A DNA stretch of 64,000 bases from an uncultured Mollicutes bacterium (GCA_900538885.1 UQAI01000002.1:1-64000); one strand, 5' to 3'. Positions 25,757 to 35,605 are shown, numbered from the stretch's first letter. Program-made: numbers and translations. Notes: generated by a model not told the origin, from the letters alone.

Positions 25757-27806
25757 AGAAACTGAAACAAAACGTGAATTTTATGTGTTTCGTGTAACTA
25801 GAGAAAACGAACCAACCCCAGTAGAAGATAATCAAAAAGATGAAAAATATATAATATCACCTCATCATGGAAAGCAACCAGATAAAACCGTAAATGAAAG
25901 AATGGGTTATCATCGTGATCCTTCGACCTATGATTTTATTAGACCAAATCGTGGCTTAAATAAAGAATATTATGAACGTTATCAACAAGATTTAGAAAAA
26001 GAAAAAAGAAATACAATTAGACTTGATGAAGAAACAACAACTACAGTAGAACCAGTTATATCAAGTAATAACATAAAAGAAGAAGATTATGTTGGTAGTA
26101 GAGGCTATTATGTTGATGAAACTGAGACAGATAATGCTTCAATTGAAGATTTACCAGATGATTTCTTTTATTCTTTTGAAGAAGAAAAGCCTTCAAACGT
26201 TCACCATACTCCAAGCTCATCAAAGATTGAACCAAAAGAAAAGTCTGAACCAGTTGTTTCAATGCCTAAACCAAGAATGGCAAGTAACCCAGGACTAGAA
26301 AAATTAGAAGAAAAGCGTAGTCCAGTTGTTGAAATTAAAGCTCCAAAAGTTAGTAAATATATACCACCAAAACTAGAATTTCTAAAAAGAACTAATGAAA
26401 CCGAAGTAGATGACGTTAAAGAAGCTGAACATCAAAAAGAAGTTATTAACCAAACCTTAAAAGATTCAGGTATTAAGGCAGAAGTAGCCGGTTATGTATT
26501 TGGACCTACGGTTACCCAATTTATGATTAAAGTTGCTCCAGGAGTAAATGTAAGTGTCATCAACAACTGTGCAAGTAACCTTGCGATGTATTTAGAGGCT
26601 GAAAAAATTAGAATTCAAACCCCAATTCCTGGTAAACCTTATGCAGGAATTGAAGTGCCAAAAAGTGCAAAATACCGTAACATTGTTCATTTAGGTGACA
26701 TCATTGCTAGTAAGGAATTTAAAGATACTAAATACAAAATTCCAGTTGTTGTTGGTAAAGACAATTATGGTAGTGCGATGATTTGTGATATTGCGGAAAT
26801 GCCACACTGCTTAGTAGCTGGTACAACTAAATCTGGTAAAAGTGTTTGTTTAAATACTTTTATTATTAGTTTACTATATCATTTTTCACCACGTGATTTA
26901 AGACTTGTTTTAATGGATCCTAAAAGAATTGAACTTACAATGTATGAAGAGATTCCTCATCTTGCGATGCCAGTAATAACTGATAAAGAATATTTCCCAT
27001 CTGCTCTTGGTTGGGTTTATGAGGAAATGGAACGCCGTTATAAAATGTTTGAATATTATGGTGAAAAAGATTTCAAAGAATTTAATGAACGTTTATTGAA
27101 AGAGAAAAAACAAAAACTTCCATACATTGTTATGATCATTGATGAATTTGGTGATTGGTTTACAGGTGCTAGTGAAGAAGTCGAAGATATGACTCAAAAA
27201 ATTGCGGCGAAAGCTCGTGCAGCCGGCATCCACGTAATCCTTGCTACACAACGTCCATCAAAAGATGTTATTAAAGGTTCAATCAAGGCAAACTTCGATA
27301 CTCGTTTAGCATTTAAAGTATCATCATTTGAAGACTCTAAAGTAATTCTTGGTTCGAGTGGAGCTGAAAAACTTGAAGGTTATGGTGACATGCTTATTAA
27401 ATATGCCGGAAGAATTGAAAAAAGACTACAAGGTGCCTTTGTTGGAAATGATGAAATTAAAACAGTTATCTCATATCTTAAAGAAAACAACAAATGTGAT
27501 TATATTGTAACTAAAGAAGAAATTATGCAATCAACTACGACAAGACAAATGGCTCAAAACATTGGTACTGGCCGTACTTCTGGGGTAGATGATGAAAGAT
27601 TTGAAGAGGTAGCATACTATGTTGTTCGTAACAAGAATGCTTCAAACAACGCTCTCCTTAGAGAATTTGGTATGGGATTTAACCGCGTTAATGATATTTT
27701 AATAGCCCTTGAAAAATTAGGAGTATTAGGTCCTACTATTAAAGGAAAACAACGTGAAGTTTTAGTTGATGAGTATCAACTAGAAGATATTTTAAAGAAT
27801 ATGTAA
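25749..27806 (+). CDS. ftsK: FtsK/SpoIIIE-family DNA translocase lacking a membrane domain
   Basis: Pumps chromosomal DNA through the division septum. 685 residues: a hydrophilic, low-complexity N-terminal region (1-230) without any hydrophobic helix, where FtsK/SpoIIIE normally have four. The alpha/beta motor follows (about 230-580) with Walker A GTTKSGKS (358-365), MDPKRIELTMYE, Walker B IVMIIDEFGDW and ATQRPSKDVIKG. The C-terminal gamma winged helix (about 618-685; NNALLREFGMGFNRVNDIL) reads polar DNA motifs. RBS GAGGA. It overlaps the upstream one-helix protein and is followed by lepB after 18 nt. Confidence 0.93.
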   Translation: MSKETETKREFYVFRVTRENEPTPVEDNQKDEKYIISPHHGKQPDKTVNERMGYHRDPSTYDFIRPNRGLNKEYYERYQQDLEKEKRNTIRLDEETTTTVEPVISSNNIKEEDYVGSRGYYVDETETDNASIEDLPDDFFYSFEEEKPSNVHHTPSSSKIEPKEKSEPVVSMPKPRMASNPGLEKLEEKRSPVVEIKAPKVSKYIPPKLEFLKRTNETEVDDVKEAEHQKEVINQTLKDSGIKAEVAGYVFGPTVTQFMIKVAPGVNVSVINNCASNLAMYLEAEKIRIQTPIPGKPYAGIEVPKSAKYRNIVHLGDIIASKEFKDTKYKIPVVVGKDNYGSAMICDIAEMPHCLVAGTTKSGKSVCLNTFIISLLYHFSPRDLRLVLMDPKRIELTMYEEIPHLAMPVITDKEYFPSALGWVYEEMERRYKMFEYYGEKDFKEFNERLLKEKKQKLPYIVMIIDEFGDWFTGASEEVEDMTQKIAAKARAAGIHVILATQRPSKDVIKGSIKANFDTRLAFKVSSFEDSKVILGSSGAEKLEGYGDMLIKYAGRIEKRLQGAFVGNDEIKTVISYLKENNKCDYIVTKEEIMQSTTTRQMAQNIGTGRTSGVDDERFEEVAYYVVRNKNASNNALLREFGMGFNRVNDILIALEKLGVLGPTIKGKQREVLVDEYQLEDILKNM

Positions 27807-27824
27807 AAATAAAAGGAGGTAACT

Positions 27825-28811
27825 ATGCCTAAAAAAAATAAATTAGAAAAGTATTTTGAAGAAAACAATAGTATGATGGACCGCTTTACCATCAACTCAA
27901 AAATTACTAATAGAATAATTGGATTTATTATTTGTAGCGTTTGTTACCCTCTTTTAACTTTATCAAAAAGATACAATGCCATTTATGGTAATGAAGTAAA
28001 TACTACAAATACAGTAGATTACATAAGAATTATTATGATTTGTTGTTATGTTATAGCAGGACTTGGTTTTCTCTATTTACTTCTTGAATTAATAATTCCA
28101 AGTAAAATTAATAAATTAACAAAAAACATAAAGTTTACGGCGAAAAAAGCAATATTTAATACTCTTGATTGGTTATTAATAATTCCAATCTGTTGTAATA
28201 TTGCAATATTCATGTATAGTTATTTGTTTATCATTAATCAAATAAGTGGTACTTCAATGGTGCCAACAATTGAAGACAGTGAAAGTGTATTTGTTTCATA
28301 TTTAGATAGAGTAGATAGATTTGATGTAGTTATTGCGAAAATAACTCCTGAAGATAATATTGGTATACTATCTGAACAATATTATATTAAAAGAGTAATT
28401 GGTATGCCAGGTGATAGGGTAACTTGGAACTGGTCTAATAGTACCTTAAAGATTAATGGTGAACTTATCAATGAAGGTTACTTTCCATCTGATTATTTAA
28501 ACTCGGAACGAGACAAAGAAAAGGCAGGACTATCAAAAGAACAAATAAATAGAATTAGTGAAGCCGAAAGCTTTGATGGTGAGTTTACGTATAAAAAATA
28601 TAATAAAGACACAAAAAAATACGAAATAATTACCACAACAATTATTCCTGATGGTTACTACTTTGTTATGGGTGATAACCGTAATCAAGGTGGCAGTAAA
28701 GATAGTAGAGTAATTGGCCTAATACCAAGTAAAAACATTATTGGAGTTGCGAAATACCATGTTGTTGGAATTATCCCATGGGGTAAAATTGCCAAACAAA
28801 CTATCAAATAA
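27825..28811 (+). CDS. lepB: Signal peptidase I
   Basis: Cleaves signal peptides of exported proteins at the outer face of the membrane. The 328 residues are longer than the simple Bacillus SipS type, with about three N-terminal hydrophobic segments before the catalytic part. The Ser/Lys dyad is in SGTSMVPT (S144) and YYIKRVIGMPGD (K189), and the box E motif GYYFVMGDNRNQGGSKDSR is complete. An extra Lys/Glu-rich insert (about 220-265) separates the boxes. AAAGGAGG RBS. Third gene of the FtsK operon. Confidence 0.93.
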   Translation: MPKKNKLEKYFEENNSMMDRFTINSKITNRIIGFIICSVCYPLLTLSKRYNAIYGNEVNTTNTVDYIRIIMICCYVIAGLGFLYLLLELIIPSKINKLTKNIKFTAKKAIFNTLDWLLIIPICCNIAIFMYSYLFIINQISGTSMVPTIEDSESVFVSYLDRVDRFDVVIAKITPEDNIGILSEQYYIKRVIGMPGDRVTWNWSNSTLKINGELINEGYFPSDYLNSERDKEKAGLSKEQINRISEAESFDGEFTYKKYNKDTKKYEIITTTIIPDGYYFVMGDNRNQGGSKDSRVIGLIPSKNIIGVAKYHVVGIIPWGKIAKQTIK

Positions 28812-28995
28812 CTTTATATTGATAAAAAAACATTGAAATTGATTTCAACTGAAATAAATTAAAAGATTTGAAATGATAGTAACAATGTATTATGATAGAA
28901 AATGAATTTGAAAATAATAAATGAAAATGAAAAGAAAATATCATCTACGAATATCAATTGATAAGTGGGGAGTTATGAAAAACTAAAGGAGAGTA

Positions 28996-29625
28996 TTGCT
29001 GGAAGATAATAAATTAATTATATATAAAAATAATGAAGGTAATATTATAGTAGATGCCATTTATAAAGATGAAACATTATGGTTATCGCAAAAAGGAATG
29101 TCTAAGGTATTTGAAGTAGGTGTTCCATCAATATCGAAACATTTAAAAAATATATTTGAAGAAAATGAATTAGACAAATAATCAGTTGTTTCCAAAATGG
29201 AAATAACTGCTAAAGATGGTAAAGAATATAATACTGAAGTTTATAGTTTAGATGCCATAATCGCTGTTGGATATAGAATTAATTCGAAAAAAGATCATAT
29301 GGGATTAACAACTTGGAAAAATTCTCCCGATGGTTTAATATATAAATATGATGTAATTGTTGCAAAGAATTATTTAAACGAAGAAGAAATGAATAATTTA
29401 AAAGATTTAACAAATATATTTTTAGTATTTGCTGAGGATGAAGCAAAACAAAGACATATTATGACAATGAAGGAAGCTGGCTATATTGTTGCACTTGCAC
29501 ATGATGCAGTTGAAAAAGCTGAAAAAGAATATGAAAAATTTAGAGTTATACAAGATCAAAAATACATTTCTTCAATGGATGAATTCTATAATAAATATTT
29601 AAATGAAAATAACGATAGTGAATAA
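28996..29625 (+). pseudogene. Decayed RhuM-family (virulence RhuM/Fic-associated) gene
   Basis: The frame reads as a RhuM-family protein (DETLWLSQKGMSKVFEVGVPSISKHLKNIFEENELDK) but meets a TAA at 29179-29181. It then continues in the same frame with SVVSKMEITAKDGKEYNTEV and GYRINSKK. About 100-150 residues of the family's middle are missing at that point. The frame rejoins at DHMGLTTWKNSPDGLIYKYDV, and a further part near MTMKE is missing too. So there is a nonsense mutation plus in-frame deletions. RhuM genes are often mobile or near restriction systems. RBS AAAGGAG survives. The preceding 180 bp hold no gene. Confidence 0.8.
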
Positions 29626-29681
29626 AGAAAATAGGGGTAATAACGAATTATGGAAAACCTTTATATAAGAAGGTGAAAATT

Positions 29682-30363
29682 ATGATTATAGCATATACTA
29701 AAAAATATGATGAATGCATTTTTGCAATTTAATGGTAAAGAAATATTACACAATGTGGGAAAAATATCGGCTAATGTTGCAAAAGAATTAGCTTATGAAG
29801 AGTATGCTAATGATGAAAAATGGCAACAACTTGTTGCCAAATTACCTTGGGGTCATAATTTATTACTAATTGAAAAAATCAAAAACAAAGATATTAGAAA
29901 AATATATACTGAAAATACTATTAAAAATGGCTGGAGTAGAAATGTATTATTAGAATTAGGGAAAGGATTTAGTTTTGTCGGTAATCAATATAAAATTTCG
30001 GTTGATAATCAAGATTATTATATTGATTTACTATTTTATCATTTGGAACTTAGATGTTATGTAGTTGTTGAATTAAAAACAAGTGAATTTAAACCAGAAT
30101 ATATAGGGCAATTAGGATTTTATGTAACAGCGGTTAATGAAACAATAAAAAAAGAGTGTGATTCACCTTCGATTGGTTTATTATTATGTAGAGGAAAGAA
30201 CAGAGTAACGGTAGATTGGTCTTTGAAATCTACAAATGTTCCTATAGGCGTTTCAACTTATAAATTGAAAGAACAACTACCAAAAGAATTAATAGATAAA
30301 TTACCAACAGAAGAAGACATAAATTTATATTTGAATGTAGGGAAAGGTGGTAACAATGAATAA
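29682..30363 (+). pseudogene. RhuM fragment fused to truncated DUF1016 (YhcG-type PD-(D/E)XK nuclease) remnant
   Basis: An SD (AGAAGGTG) and ATG at 29682 begin IIAYTKKYD, then a frameshift near 29710 leads to NAFLQFNGKEILHNVGKISANVAKELAYEEY. This is the piece of RhuM missing upstream. From about 29814 the frame becomes a DUF1016 protein (WQQLVAKLPWGHNLLLIEKI, IENGWSRNVL-type segment), with about 60 residues missing before LELGKGFSFVGNQYKI. The nuclease core (YYIDLLFYH...CYVVVELKTSEFKPEY) and the end (PIGVSTYKLKEQLPKEL) are intact, so a shortened protein from ATG 29707 could still be made. It overlaps rbgA by 8 bp. Confidence 0.75.
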
Positions 30364-31234
30364 CGAAAATAAAACAAATATCAACTGGTATCCTGGTCAT
30401 ATGGCTAAGGCTATTCGAGAAATAAATGAAAAAATAAAGTTAGTTGATGTTGTGATAGTTCTACTTGATGCTAGAGTTCCTCATGCTTCTTTTAATCCTG
30501 AACTTAAAAAAATGTTACAAAATAAAAGAACTTTATATATTTTGACTAAAAAGGATAAAGCAGATGATATAGAAACTAAAAAATGGTTAACATATTATCA
30601 AAAACAAAACATAAGGGCTATTAGTATTAACACGAAAGATCAAAAAGAAATTAAACAAGTATATAAAGAATTAGAAAATATAATGGCAGATAAACGAATT
30701 AGTGATGCGAAAAAAGGCTTGCGTCCACGTCCAATTAAAACAATGATGACAGGCATTCCTAATGTTGGTAAATCAACACTTATAAATGCTTTAGTAGGTA
30801 AAAAAGTAACGATAGTTGGTGATAAACCTGGTGTAACCAAAAATCAACAATGGATACGCATCAACCAAAATATCGAATTACTCGATACTCCAGGGGTTTT
30901 ATGGCCTAAATTTGAAGATGAAACAATTGGATTTAATCTAGCAATTACAGGAGCGATTAAAGATTCTATTCTTCCAGTTCATGATATTGCGAAATATTTT
31001 GTTGAATATTTAGATAAATATTATCCATCTGCTTTAAATTTAAGATACAAAGAAACATTGCCAGAAGATAGTGAAAGTAAAATTACCAAAATTGGTGAAA
31101 TTGAAAACATTAGATTTGGAAATAAAGAAGTAAATGTTGATGAAACATCTAGATATTTACTTCAATTATATCGTAATAATGCTTTCGGTAAAATAACTTT
31201 AGATAGGGTAACTTATGAAGAAAGTAATAATTGA
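30356..31234 (+). CDS. rbgA: Ribosome biogenesis GTPase RbgA (YlqF)
   Basis: A circularly permuted GTPase needed for late 50S assembly in Firmicutes. 292 residues beginning NWYPGHMAKAIREI. The motif order is permuted: G4 TKKDKAD, then G1 TGIPNVGKSTLIN, G3 LLDTPGVLWP. The C-terminal RNA-binding ANTAR-like domain follows. The ATG at 30356 follows AAAGGTGG, and the first 3 codons of the longer frame are RBS. It overlaps rnhB by 20 bp, the usual rbgA-rnhB pair. Confidence 0.95.
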   Translation: MNNENKTNINWYPGHMAKAIREINEKIKLVDVVIVLLDARVPHASFNPELKKMLQNKRTLYILTKKDKADDIETKKWLTYYQKQNIRAISINTKDQKEIKQVYKELENIMADKRISDAKKGLRPRPIKTMMTGIPNVGKSTLINALVGKKVTIVGDKPGVTKNQQWIRINQNIELLDTPGVLWPKFEDETIGFNLAITGAIKDSILPVHDIAKYFVEYLDKYYPSALNLRYKETLPEDSESKITKIGEIENIRFGNKEVNVDETSRYLLQLYRNNAFGKITLDRVTYEESNN

Positions 31235-31859
31235 TAATTATATTTTTGAAAGAAAACTTCATGATGAAGGATACACCCTTATTGCGGGAGTTGATGAAGT
31301 AGGTCGTGGCCCATTAGCGGGTCCCGTAGCCGCAACAGCTATCATTATGCCTAAAGATTGCTATATTGAAGGAGTTACTGACTCTAAAAAAGTTTCACCC
31401 AAAAAACGAAAAGAATTAAAAAACCAAATCTTAGAAAAAGCGATAGCCGTATCAACAATTTTTATAAATGAAAAAATAATTGATGAAGTAAATATTTATG
31501 AAGCTACCAAACTTGCAATGTATCAAGCAATAAATGAATTAGATCCTAAACCAGATTATGTTTTGATTGATGCAATGCCACTAGATTTAGATATTCCTCA
31601 TGAATCAATTATTAAAGGTGATGAAAAGAGTTTCACAATTGCTTGTGCAAGTATTATTGCGAAAGAAGCAAGAGATGAACTTATGGATGAGTTTGATCAA
31701 AAATATCCTGAATATGATTTTAAACAAAATAAAGGATATCCTACTAAAAAACATCGTAATGCCCTTCTTACTTATGGGGTAACTCCAATTCACCGTAGAA
31801 CATATGGCCCAGTAAAAGTTGCCATTCAAAAACAGATAGTAAATAAATATGAAAATTAA
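31215..31859 (+). CDS. rnhB: Ribonuclease HII
   Basis: Cuts RNA in RNA-DNA hybrids and removes misincorporated ribonucleotides. 214 residues with the catalytic Asp-Glu in AGVDEVGRGPLAGPVAATA, the second Asp in VTDSKKVSPKKR, and the third in YVLIDAMPL. The late helix segment IACASIIAKEARDELM and GYPTKKHRNALLTYG are typical. It overlaps rbgA, so co-expressed. Confidence 0.96.
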   Translation: MKKVIIDNYIFERKLHDEGYTLIAGVDEVGRGPLAGPVAATAIIMPKDCYIEGVTDSKKVSPKKRKELKNQILEKAIAVSTIFINEKIIDEVNIYEATKLAMYQAINELDPKPDYVLIDAMPLDLDIPHESIIKGDEKSFTIACASIIAKEARDELMDEFDQKYPEYDFKQNKGYPTKKHRNALLTYGVTPIHRRTYGPVKVAIQKQIVNKYEN

Positions 31860-31860
31860 A

Positions 31861-31908
31861 ACTAATGACTATGAGTTTATCATTAATTCTTAGGCATTAG
31901 TCTTTTTT
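31861..31908 (+). terminator. Terminator of rbgA-rnhB
   Basis: ACTAATGACTATGAG (31861-31875) pairs imperfectly with CTTAGGCATTAGT (31889-31901), followed by TCTTTTTT. Confidence 0.65.
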
Positions 31909-31932
31909 GAAAAAATTCGTTGATTTATTCTA

Positions 31933-31961
31933 TTGACTAATAACAAAAAATATAGTATAAT
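31933..31961 (+). promoter_or_regulatory. Promoter of the AAA/DUF4143 gene
   Basis: TTGACT (31933-31938), a 17 bp spacer and TATAAT (31956-31961). Confidence 0.8.
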
Positions 31962-32014
31962 TACTTTGGAAAAACATAACAATATATATTATTTCAAAAT
32001 AGAGGGAAATACAT

Positions 32015-33304
32015 ATGAATTTAATAAAGAGAGATCTATATCTTAAACAATTAATTAATAGAAAAGAAAATGGTTTAATTAAAATAATTACTGGTATAAG
32101 ACGCTGTGGGAAAAGCTATTTGCTATTTAAAATTTTTTACAACTATTTAATTGAATTAGGAATAAAAGAAGATAATATTATTACACTTGCTTTGGATGAT
32201 GATAAGAACCGTGAATATCGTAATCCTGATAAACTTTCTGATTATTTATATTCAAGAATTACAAATAAGAACGAAATGTTCTATATTTTTTTGGATGAGA
32301 TTCAATTTGCATTTAGTTTTAAAAATAATGATGATGGTTACTCTCGTGTATATGGAATTTTAAATGGCCTACTACGTTTGGATAATGTTGATATTTATGT
32401 TACAGGTTCTAATTCCAAATTCTTATCTTCTGATATTATGACCGAGTTTAGAGACCGTGGCGATGAAGTGCGAGTTTATCCGTTATCTTTTTCTGAATTT
32501 TATTCATCAAATCTTTGGAATGATAAATATGAAGCCTGGAATGAGTATACTAGGTTTGGTGGATTACCTATGATATTAACTAAAAAAACCGATGATGAAA
32601 AGAGCAATTATTTAAAGAATTTGTTGAATAAGACTTACATTCAAGATGTAATAGAAAGAAATAATTTGAAAGGAAATAACATAATTGATACGCTAGTTGA
32701 TATACTTGCTTCATCAATTGGTTCATTGACAAACCCGACAAAACTTGCAAGAACTTTTGCATCAAATAATATTAAAACCACCGATGTAACGCTAGCAACT
32801 TATATAGATTATTTAATTGATGCTTTTATGATTAACAAGGCTCAAAGATACGATATAAAAGGGAAAAAATATATTGATTCGCCTTTTAAATTTTATTTTA
32901 CAGATATTGGAATTCGTAATTGTCGATTAAATTATCGCCAACAAGAGCCAACACATATAATGGAAAATATAATTTATAATGAACTATTAATTCGTGGTTA
33001 TAATGTCGATGTTGGTATAATAGAGCATACAACAAGAAATAAAGAAGGTAAACAAAAGAATATTCAACAAGAAGTTGATTTTATTTGTAATACTGCAGAT
33101 AATCGTTATTATATTCAATCAGCATTTTCAATACCTAATGAAGAAAAAATGATTCAAGAAACATCGCAGTTAGATAAAATTGGTGATTCATTTAAAAAAA
33201 TAATTATAACCCAAGATTTAGGTAAACCATGGCGTACTGATAAGGGCTATTTAGTTATTAATATTTTAGATTTCTTATTAAATCCATCTAGTTTAGATAT
33301 ATAA
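32015..33304 (+). CDS. AAA_14/DUF4143-family ATPase
   Basis: 429 residues. N-terminal AAA+ domain with Walker A TGIRRCGKSYLL and Walker B MFYIFLDEIQF, sensor segment VDIYVTGSNSKFLSS, and RVYPLSFSEFY. The C-terminal DUF4143 domain has a restriction-endonuclease-like fold (EVDFICNTADNRYYIQSAFS, with E-V-D and Q in place of K). This large, patchily distributed family has no settled function; toxin, defence and scaffold roles have been suggested. Monocistronic with its own promoter and terminator, next to the RhuM/DUF1016 relics, so an accessory gene. Confidence 0.88.
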   Translation: MNLIKRDLYLKQLINRKENGLIKIITGIRRCGKSYLLFKIFYNYLIELGIKEDNIITLALDDDKNREYRNPDKLSDYLYSRITNKNEMFYIFLDEIQFAFSFKNNDDGYSRVYGILNGLLRLDNVDIYVTGSNSKFLSSDIMTEFRDRGDEVRVYPLSFSEFYSSNLWNDKYEAWNEYTRFGGLPMILTKKTDDEKSNYLKNLLNKTYIQDVIERNNLKGNNIIDTLVDILASSIGSLTNPTKLARTFASNNIKTTDVTLATYIDYLIDAFMINKAQRYDIKGKKYIDSPFKFYFTDIGIRNCRLNYRQQEPTHIMENIIYNELLIRGYNVDVGIIEHTTRNKEGKQKNIQQEVDFICNTADNRYYIQSAFSIPNEEKMIQETSQLDKIGDSFKKIIITQDLGKPWRTDKGYLVINILDFLLNPSSLDI

Positions 33305-33321
33305 TAAAAATTAAAATAAGG

Positions 33322-33353
33322 CATTCAAGTAACTACAATTACTTGAATGGTTT
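33322..33353 (+). terminator. Terminator of the AAA/DUF4143 gene
   Basis: CATTCAAGTAA (33322-33332) and TTACTTGAATG (33339-33349), a perfect 11 bp stem; the following T tract is short. Confidence 0.65.
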
Positions 33354-33389
33354 ATCTTATAAAAATTGGCACAATATGGTAGCTTTTTC

Positions 33390-33418
33390 TTGACAACTAA
33401 AATTCTAAATGATATAAT
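33390..33418 (+). promoter_or_regulatory. Promoter of topA
   Basis: Consensus TTGACA (33390-33395), a 17 bp spacer and TATAAT (33413-33418). GAGGTGG RBS follows. Confidence 0.85.
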
Positions 33419-33448
33419 TTTTTCTAGAAAAATAGAGGTGGAAGGATA

Positions 33449-35569
33449 ATGAAATTACTAATTGTGGAATCACCAGCAAAATGTAAAACAATTGCCAATT
33501 ATTTAGGGGATGAATATAAAGTAGATTCCAGTATTGGTCACATTCGTGATTTAAAAATTAAAGGTAAAGGTGGATTTGGAGTTGATATTGAAAATAATTT
33601 TCAACCTGAATATTCAATTTTACAAGATAAAATGGAAGTAGTTAAACACTTAAAACAAGATGCGGATGCGGCAGAGCACGTATATCTTGCAACCGACCCC
33701 GACCGTGAAGGCGAGGCAATCAGCTGGCATTTAAGTGAAGTGTTAAACGAACCTAAAGAAAAAGTATCACGTATTGTTTTTAATGAAATTACTAAATCAG
33801 CTGTAACTAAGGCTATTAAAAATGACCGTCAAATTAATATGGATTTAGTACATTCTCAAGAATCAAGAAGAATCCTTGATAGAATTATCGGCTTTAGATT
33901 ATCAGGCTTATTACAACAAAAAATTGGCTCTAAATCAGCTGGTCGTGTACAATCAGTAGCCTTAAAATTGATTGTTGATCGTGAAAGAGAAATAGAAGCA
34001 TTTGATAAACAAGAATATTGGGACTTATATGCTAATTTAAAGAAAAATGTAAACAATAATGAATTTTTGTTAAAAGCTAAATTCATTGGAACTAAAGATG
34101 AAAAGATAGATCTAAAAAATGAAGATGATGTTAATAAAGTTATTGAAAGAATAAACGATGGTGAATATGTTGTTGATGAGATAAATAAGAAAGTTCGTGC
34201 TCGTCCTTCTAAACCTCCATTCATTACTTCAACCCTTCAACAAGATGCAGGTGTTAAATATAATTATAATGCGAAAAGAGTAATGAGCATTGCCCAAAAA
34301 CTTTATGAAGGTGTTGAACTAGGCAGTGAACGTGTTGGTTTAATTACCTACATGCGTACTGACTCAATTCGTTTATCTGATGAGTTTATAGATAGTGTTA
34401 AAACATATATCACAGATAAATATGGTGAAAAGTATTATAAAGGAATGAAAAAGGCTGGACAAAAAGGCAAGAATATTCAAGATGCCCATGAAGCTATTCG
34501 TCCCACTAATATTAACAGAACTCCAGAAAGTGTAAAAAAATATTTACCTGCTGATGAGTTTAAGCTTTATTCATTAATTTATAATCGCGCTCTTGCATCA
34601 TTAATGAGTGATGCTAGTATTGAAAACACAACTGTTGATGTATTAAATCATGAATATTTATTTAATCTAACTGGTGAAAAAGTCTTATTCAACGGTTTTC
34701 TTGCGGTATACGAAGAATCAAGCCTTGATGATGAAGAAAAAATAGAAGGCCTACCTGAGTTTACTAAAGGTGAAGTTCTTGAATTAATTGAACTACATAA
34801 AGAACAAAAGTTTACAGCTCCTCCATATCGTTATACTGAAGCTAGACTTATTAGAAAAATGGAAGAACTAGGAATTGGTCGTCCTTCAACTTATGCCTTA
34901 ACAATGGAAACACTAAGGGCTAGAGGCTATGTTAGTATGGAAAAAAGAACCTTTGTTCCAACACCTCAAGGTAGACTTACAGTGGAACAATTAGAAAAAT
35001 TCTTTTCTGAAATTATTAACGTTAAATACACTGCGGAAATGGAAAATACCTTAGATGAAATTGCGGCAGGAAAAACTGTATGGTATGAAGAACTAAAGAA
35101 ATTCTATGATATGTTTGCACCATTAATTGAGAATGCTCGTGATAATATGGTTAAAATATATCCAAAGATGACTGATGAGACTTGTCCAGTATGTGGACTT
35201 CCACTTCTTATTCGTCGTGGCCCATATGGTGAGTTTACCGCATGTTCAGGTTACCCTCATTGCAAGTTTATCAAGAAAAAAGAAAAAGCGGAACCTGTAT
35301 CAACTGGCGTTATTTGTCCAGTATGTGGTGAAGGTGAAATTGTTGAACGTATTAGTGCAAGAGGAAGATCAAAGGGTACAAAATTCTATGCTTGTAGTAG
35401 ATATCCAAAATGCAAAGCAACTTACTCAGGAATCCCTCAAAAAGAGAAATGCGAAGTGTGTGGAGCCCCAATGATTGACGATAATGGTACCATTAGATGT
35501 GGTAATGAGCACTGCAAAACTAATGAAGCATTGCATAAAGTCCGTACAAGAAAACAAAAAATAGAATAA
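33449..35569 (+). CDS. topA: DNA topoisomerase I
   Basis: Relaxes negative supercoils behind polymerases. 706 residues of type IA. The Toprim domain begins LLIVESPAKCKTIANYLG with the acidic triad in ATDPDREGEAISWH. The active-site Tyr is Y301 (LITYMRTDSIRLS), and GIGRPSTYA is intact. The C-terminus has three zinc-finger modules (CPVCG...CSGYPHC, CPVCG...CSRYPKC, CEVCG...CGNEHC) and ends basic. Own consensus promoter. No clear terminator directly after the gene before the small RNA promoter. Confidence 0.97.
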   Translation: MKLLIVESPAKCKTIANYLGDEYKVDSSIGHIRDLKIKGKGGFGVDIENNFQPEYSILQDKMEVVKHLKQDADAAEHVYLATDPDREGEAISWHLSEVLNEPKEKVSRIVFNEITKSAVTKAIKNDRQINMDLVHSQESRRILDRIIGFRLSGLLQQKIGSKSAGRVQSVALKLIVDREREIEAFDKQEYWDLYANLKKNVNNNEFLLKAKFIGTKDEKIDLKNEDDVNKVIERINDGEYVVDEINKKVRARPSKPPFITSTLQQDAGVKYNYNAKRVMSIAQKLYEGVELGSERVGLITYMRTDSIRLSDEFIDSVKTYITDKYGEKYYKGMKKAGQKGKNIQDAHEAIRPTNINRTPESVKKYLPADEFKLYSLIYNRALASLMSDASIENTTVDVLNHEYLFNLTGEKVLFNGFLAVYEESSLDDEEKIEGLPEFTKGEVLELIELHKEQKFTAPPYRYTEARLIRKMEELGIGRPSTYALTMETLRARGYVSMEKRTFVPTPQGRLTVEQLEKFFSEIINVKYTAEMENTLDEIAAGKTVWYEELKKFYDMFAPLIENARDNMVKIYPKMTDETCPVCGLPLLIRRGPYGEFTACSGYPHCKFIKKKEKAEPVSTGVICPVCGEGEIVERISARGRSKGTKFYACSRYPKCKATYSGIPQKEKCEVCGAPMIDDNGTIRCGNEHCKTNEALHKVRTRKQKIE

Positions 35570-35605
35570 AAAATAAAAAAATGTCGAAAAAGTGAGAGAA
35601 AATAC

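Noticed and set aside
32015..33304. Active defence island at 29-33 kb
   Set aside because: Only the DUF4143 ATPase is intact and its role is unsettled; the neighbouring RhuM and DUF1016 genes are decayed, and no restriction or toxin pair is complete.
33856..34224. 122-codon minus-strand ORF in topA
   Set aside because: Antisense to a conserved topoisomerase core; no start signals.
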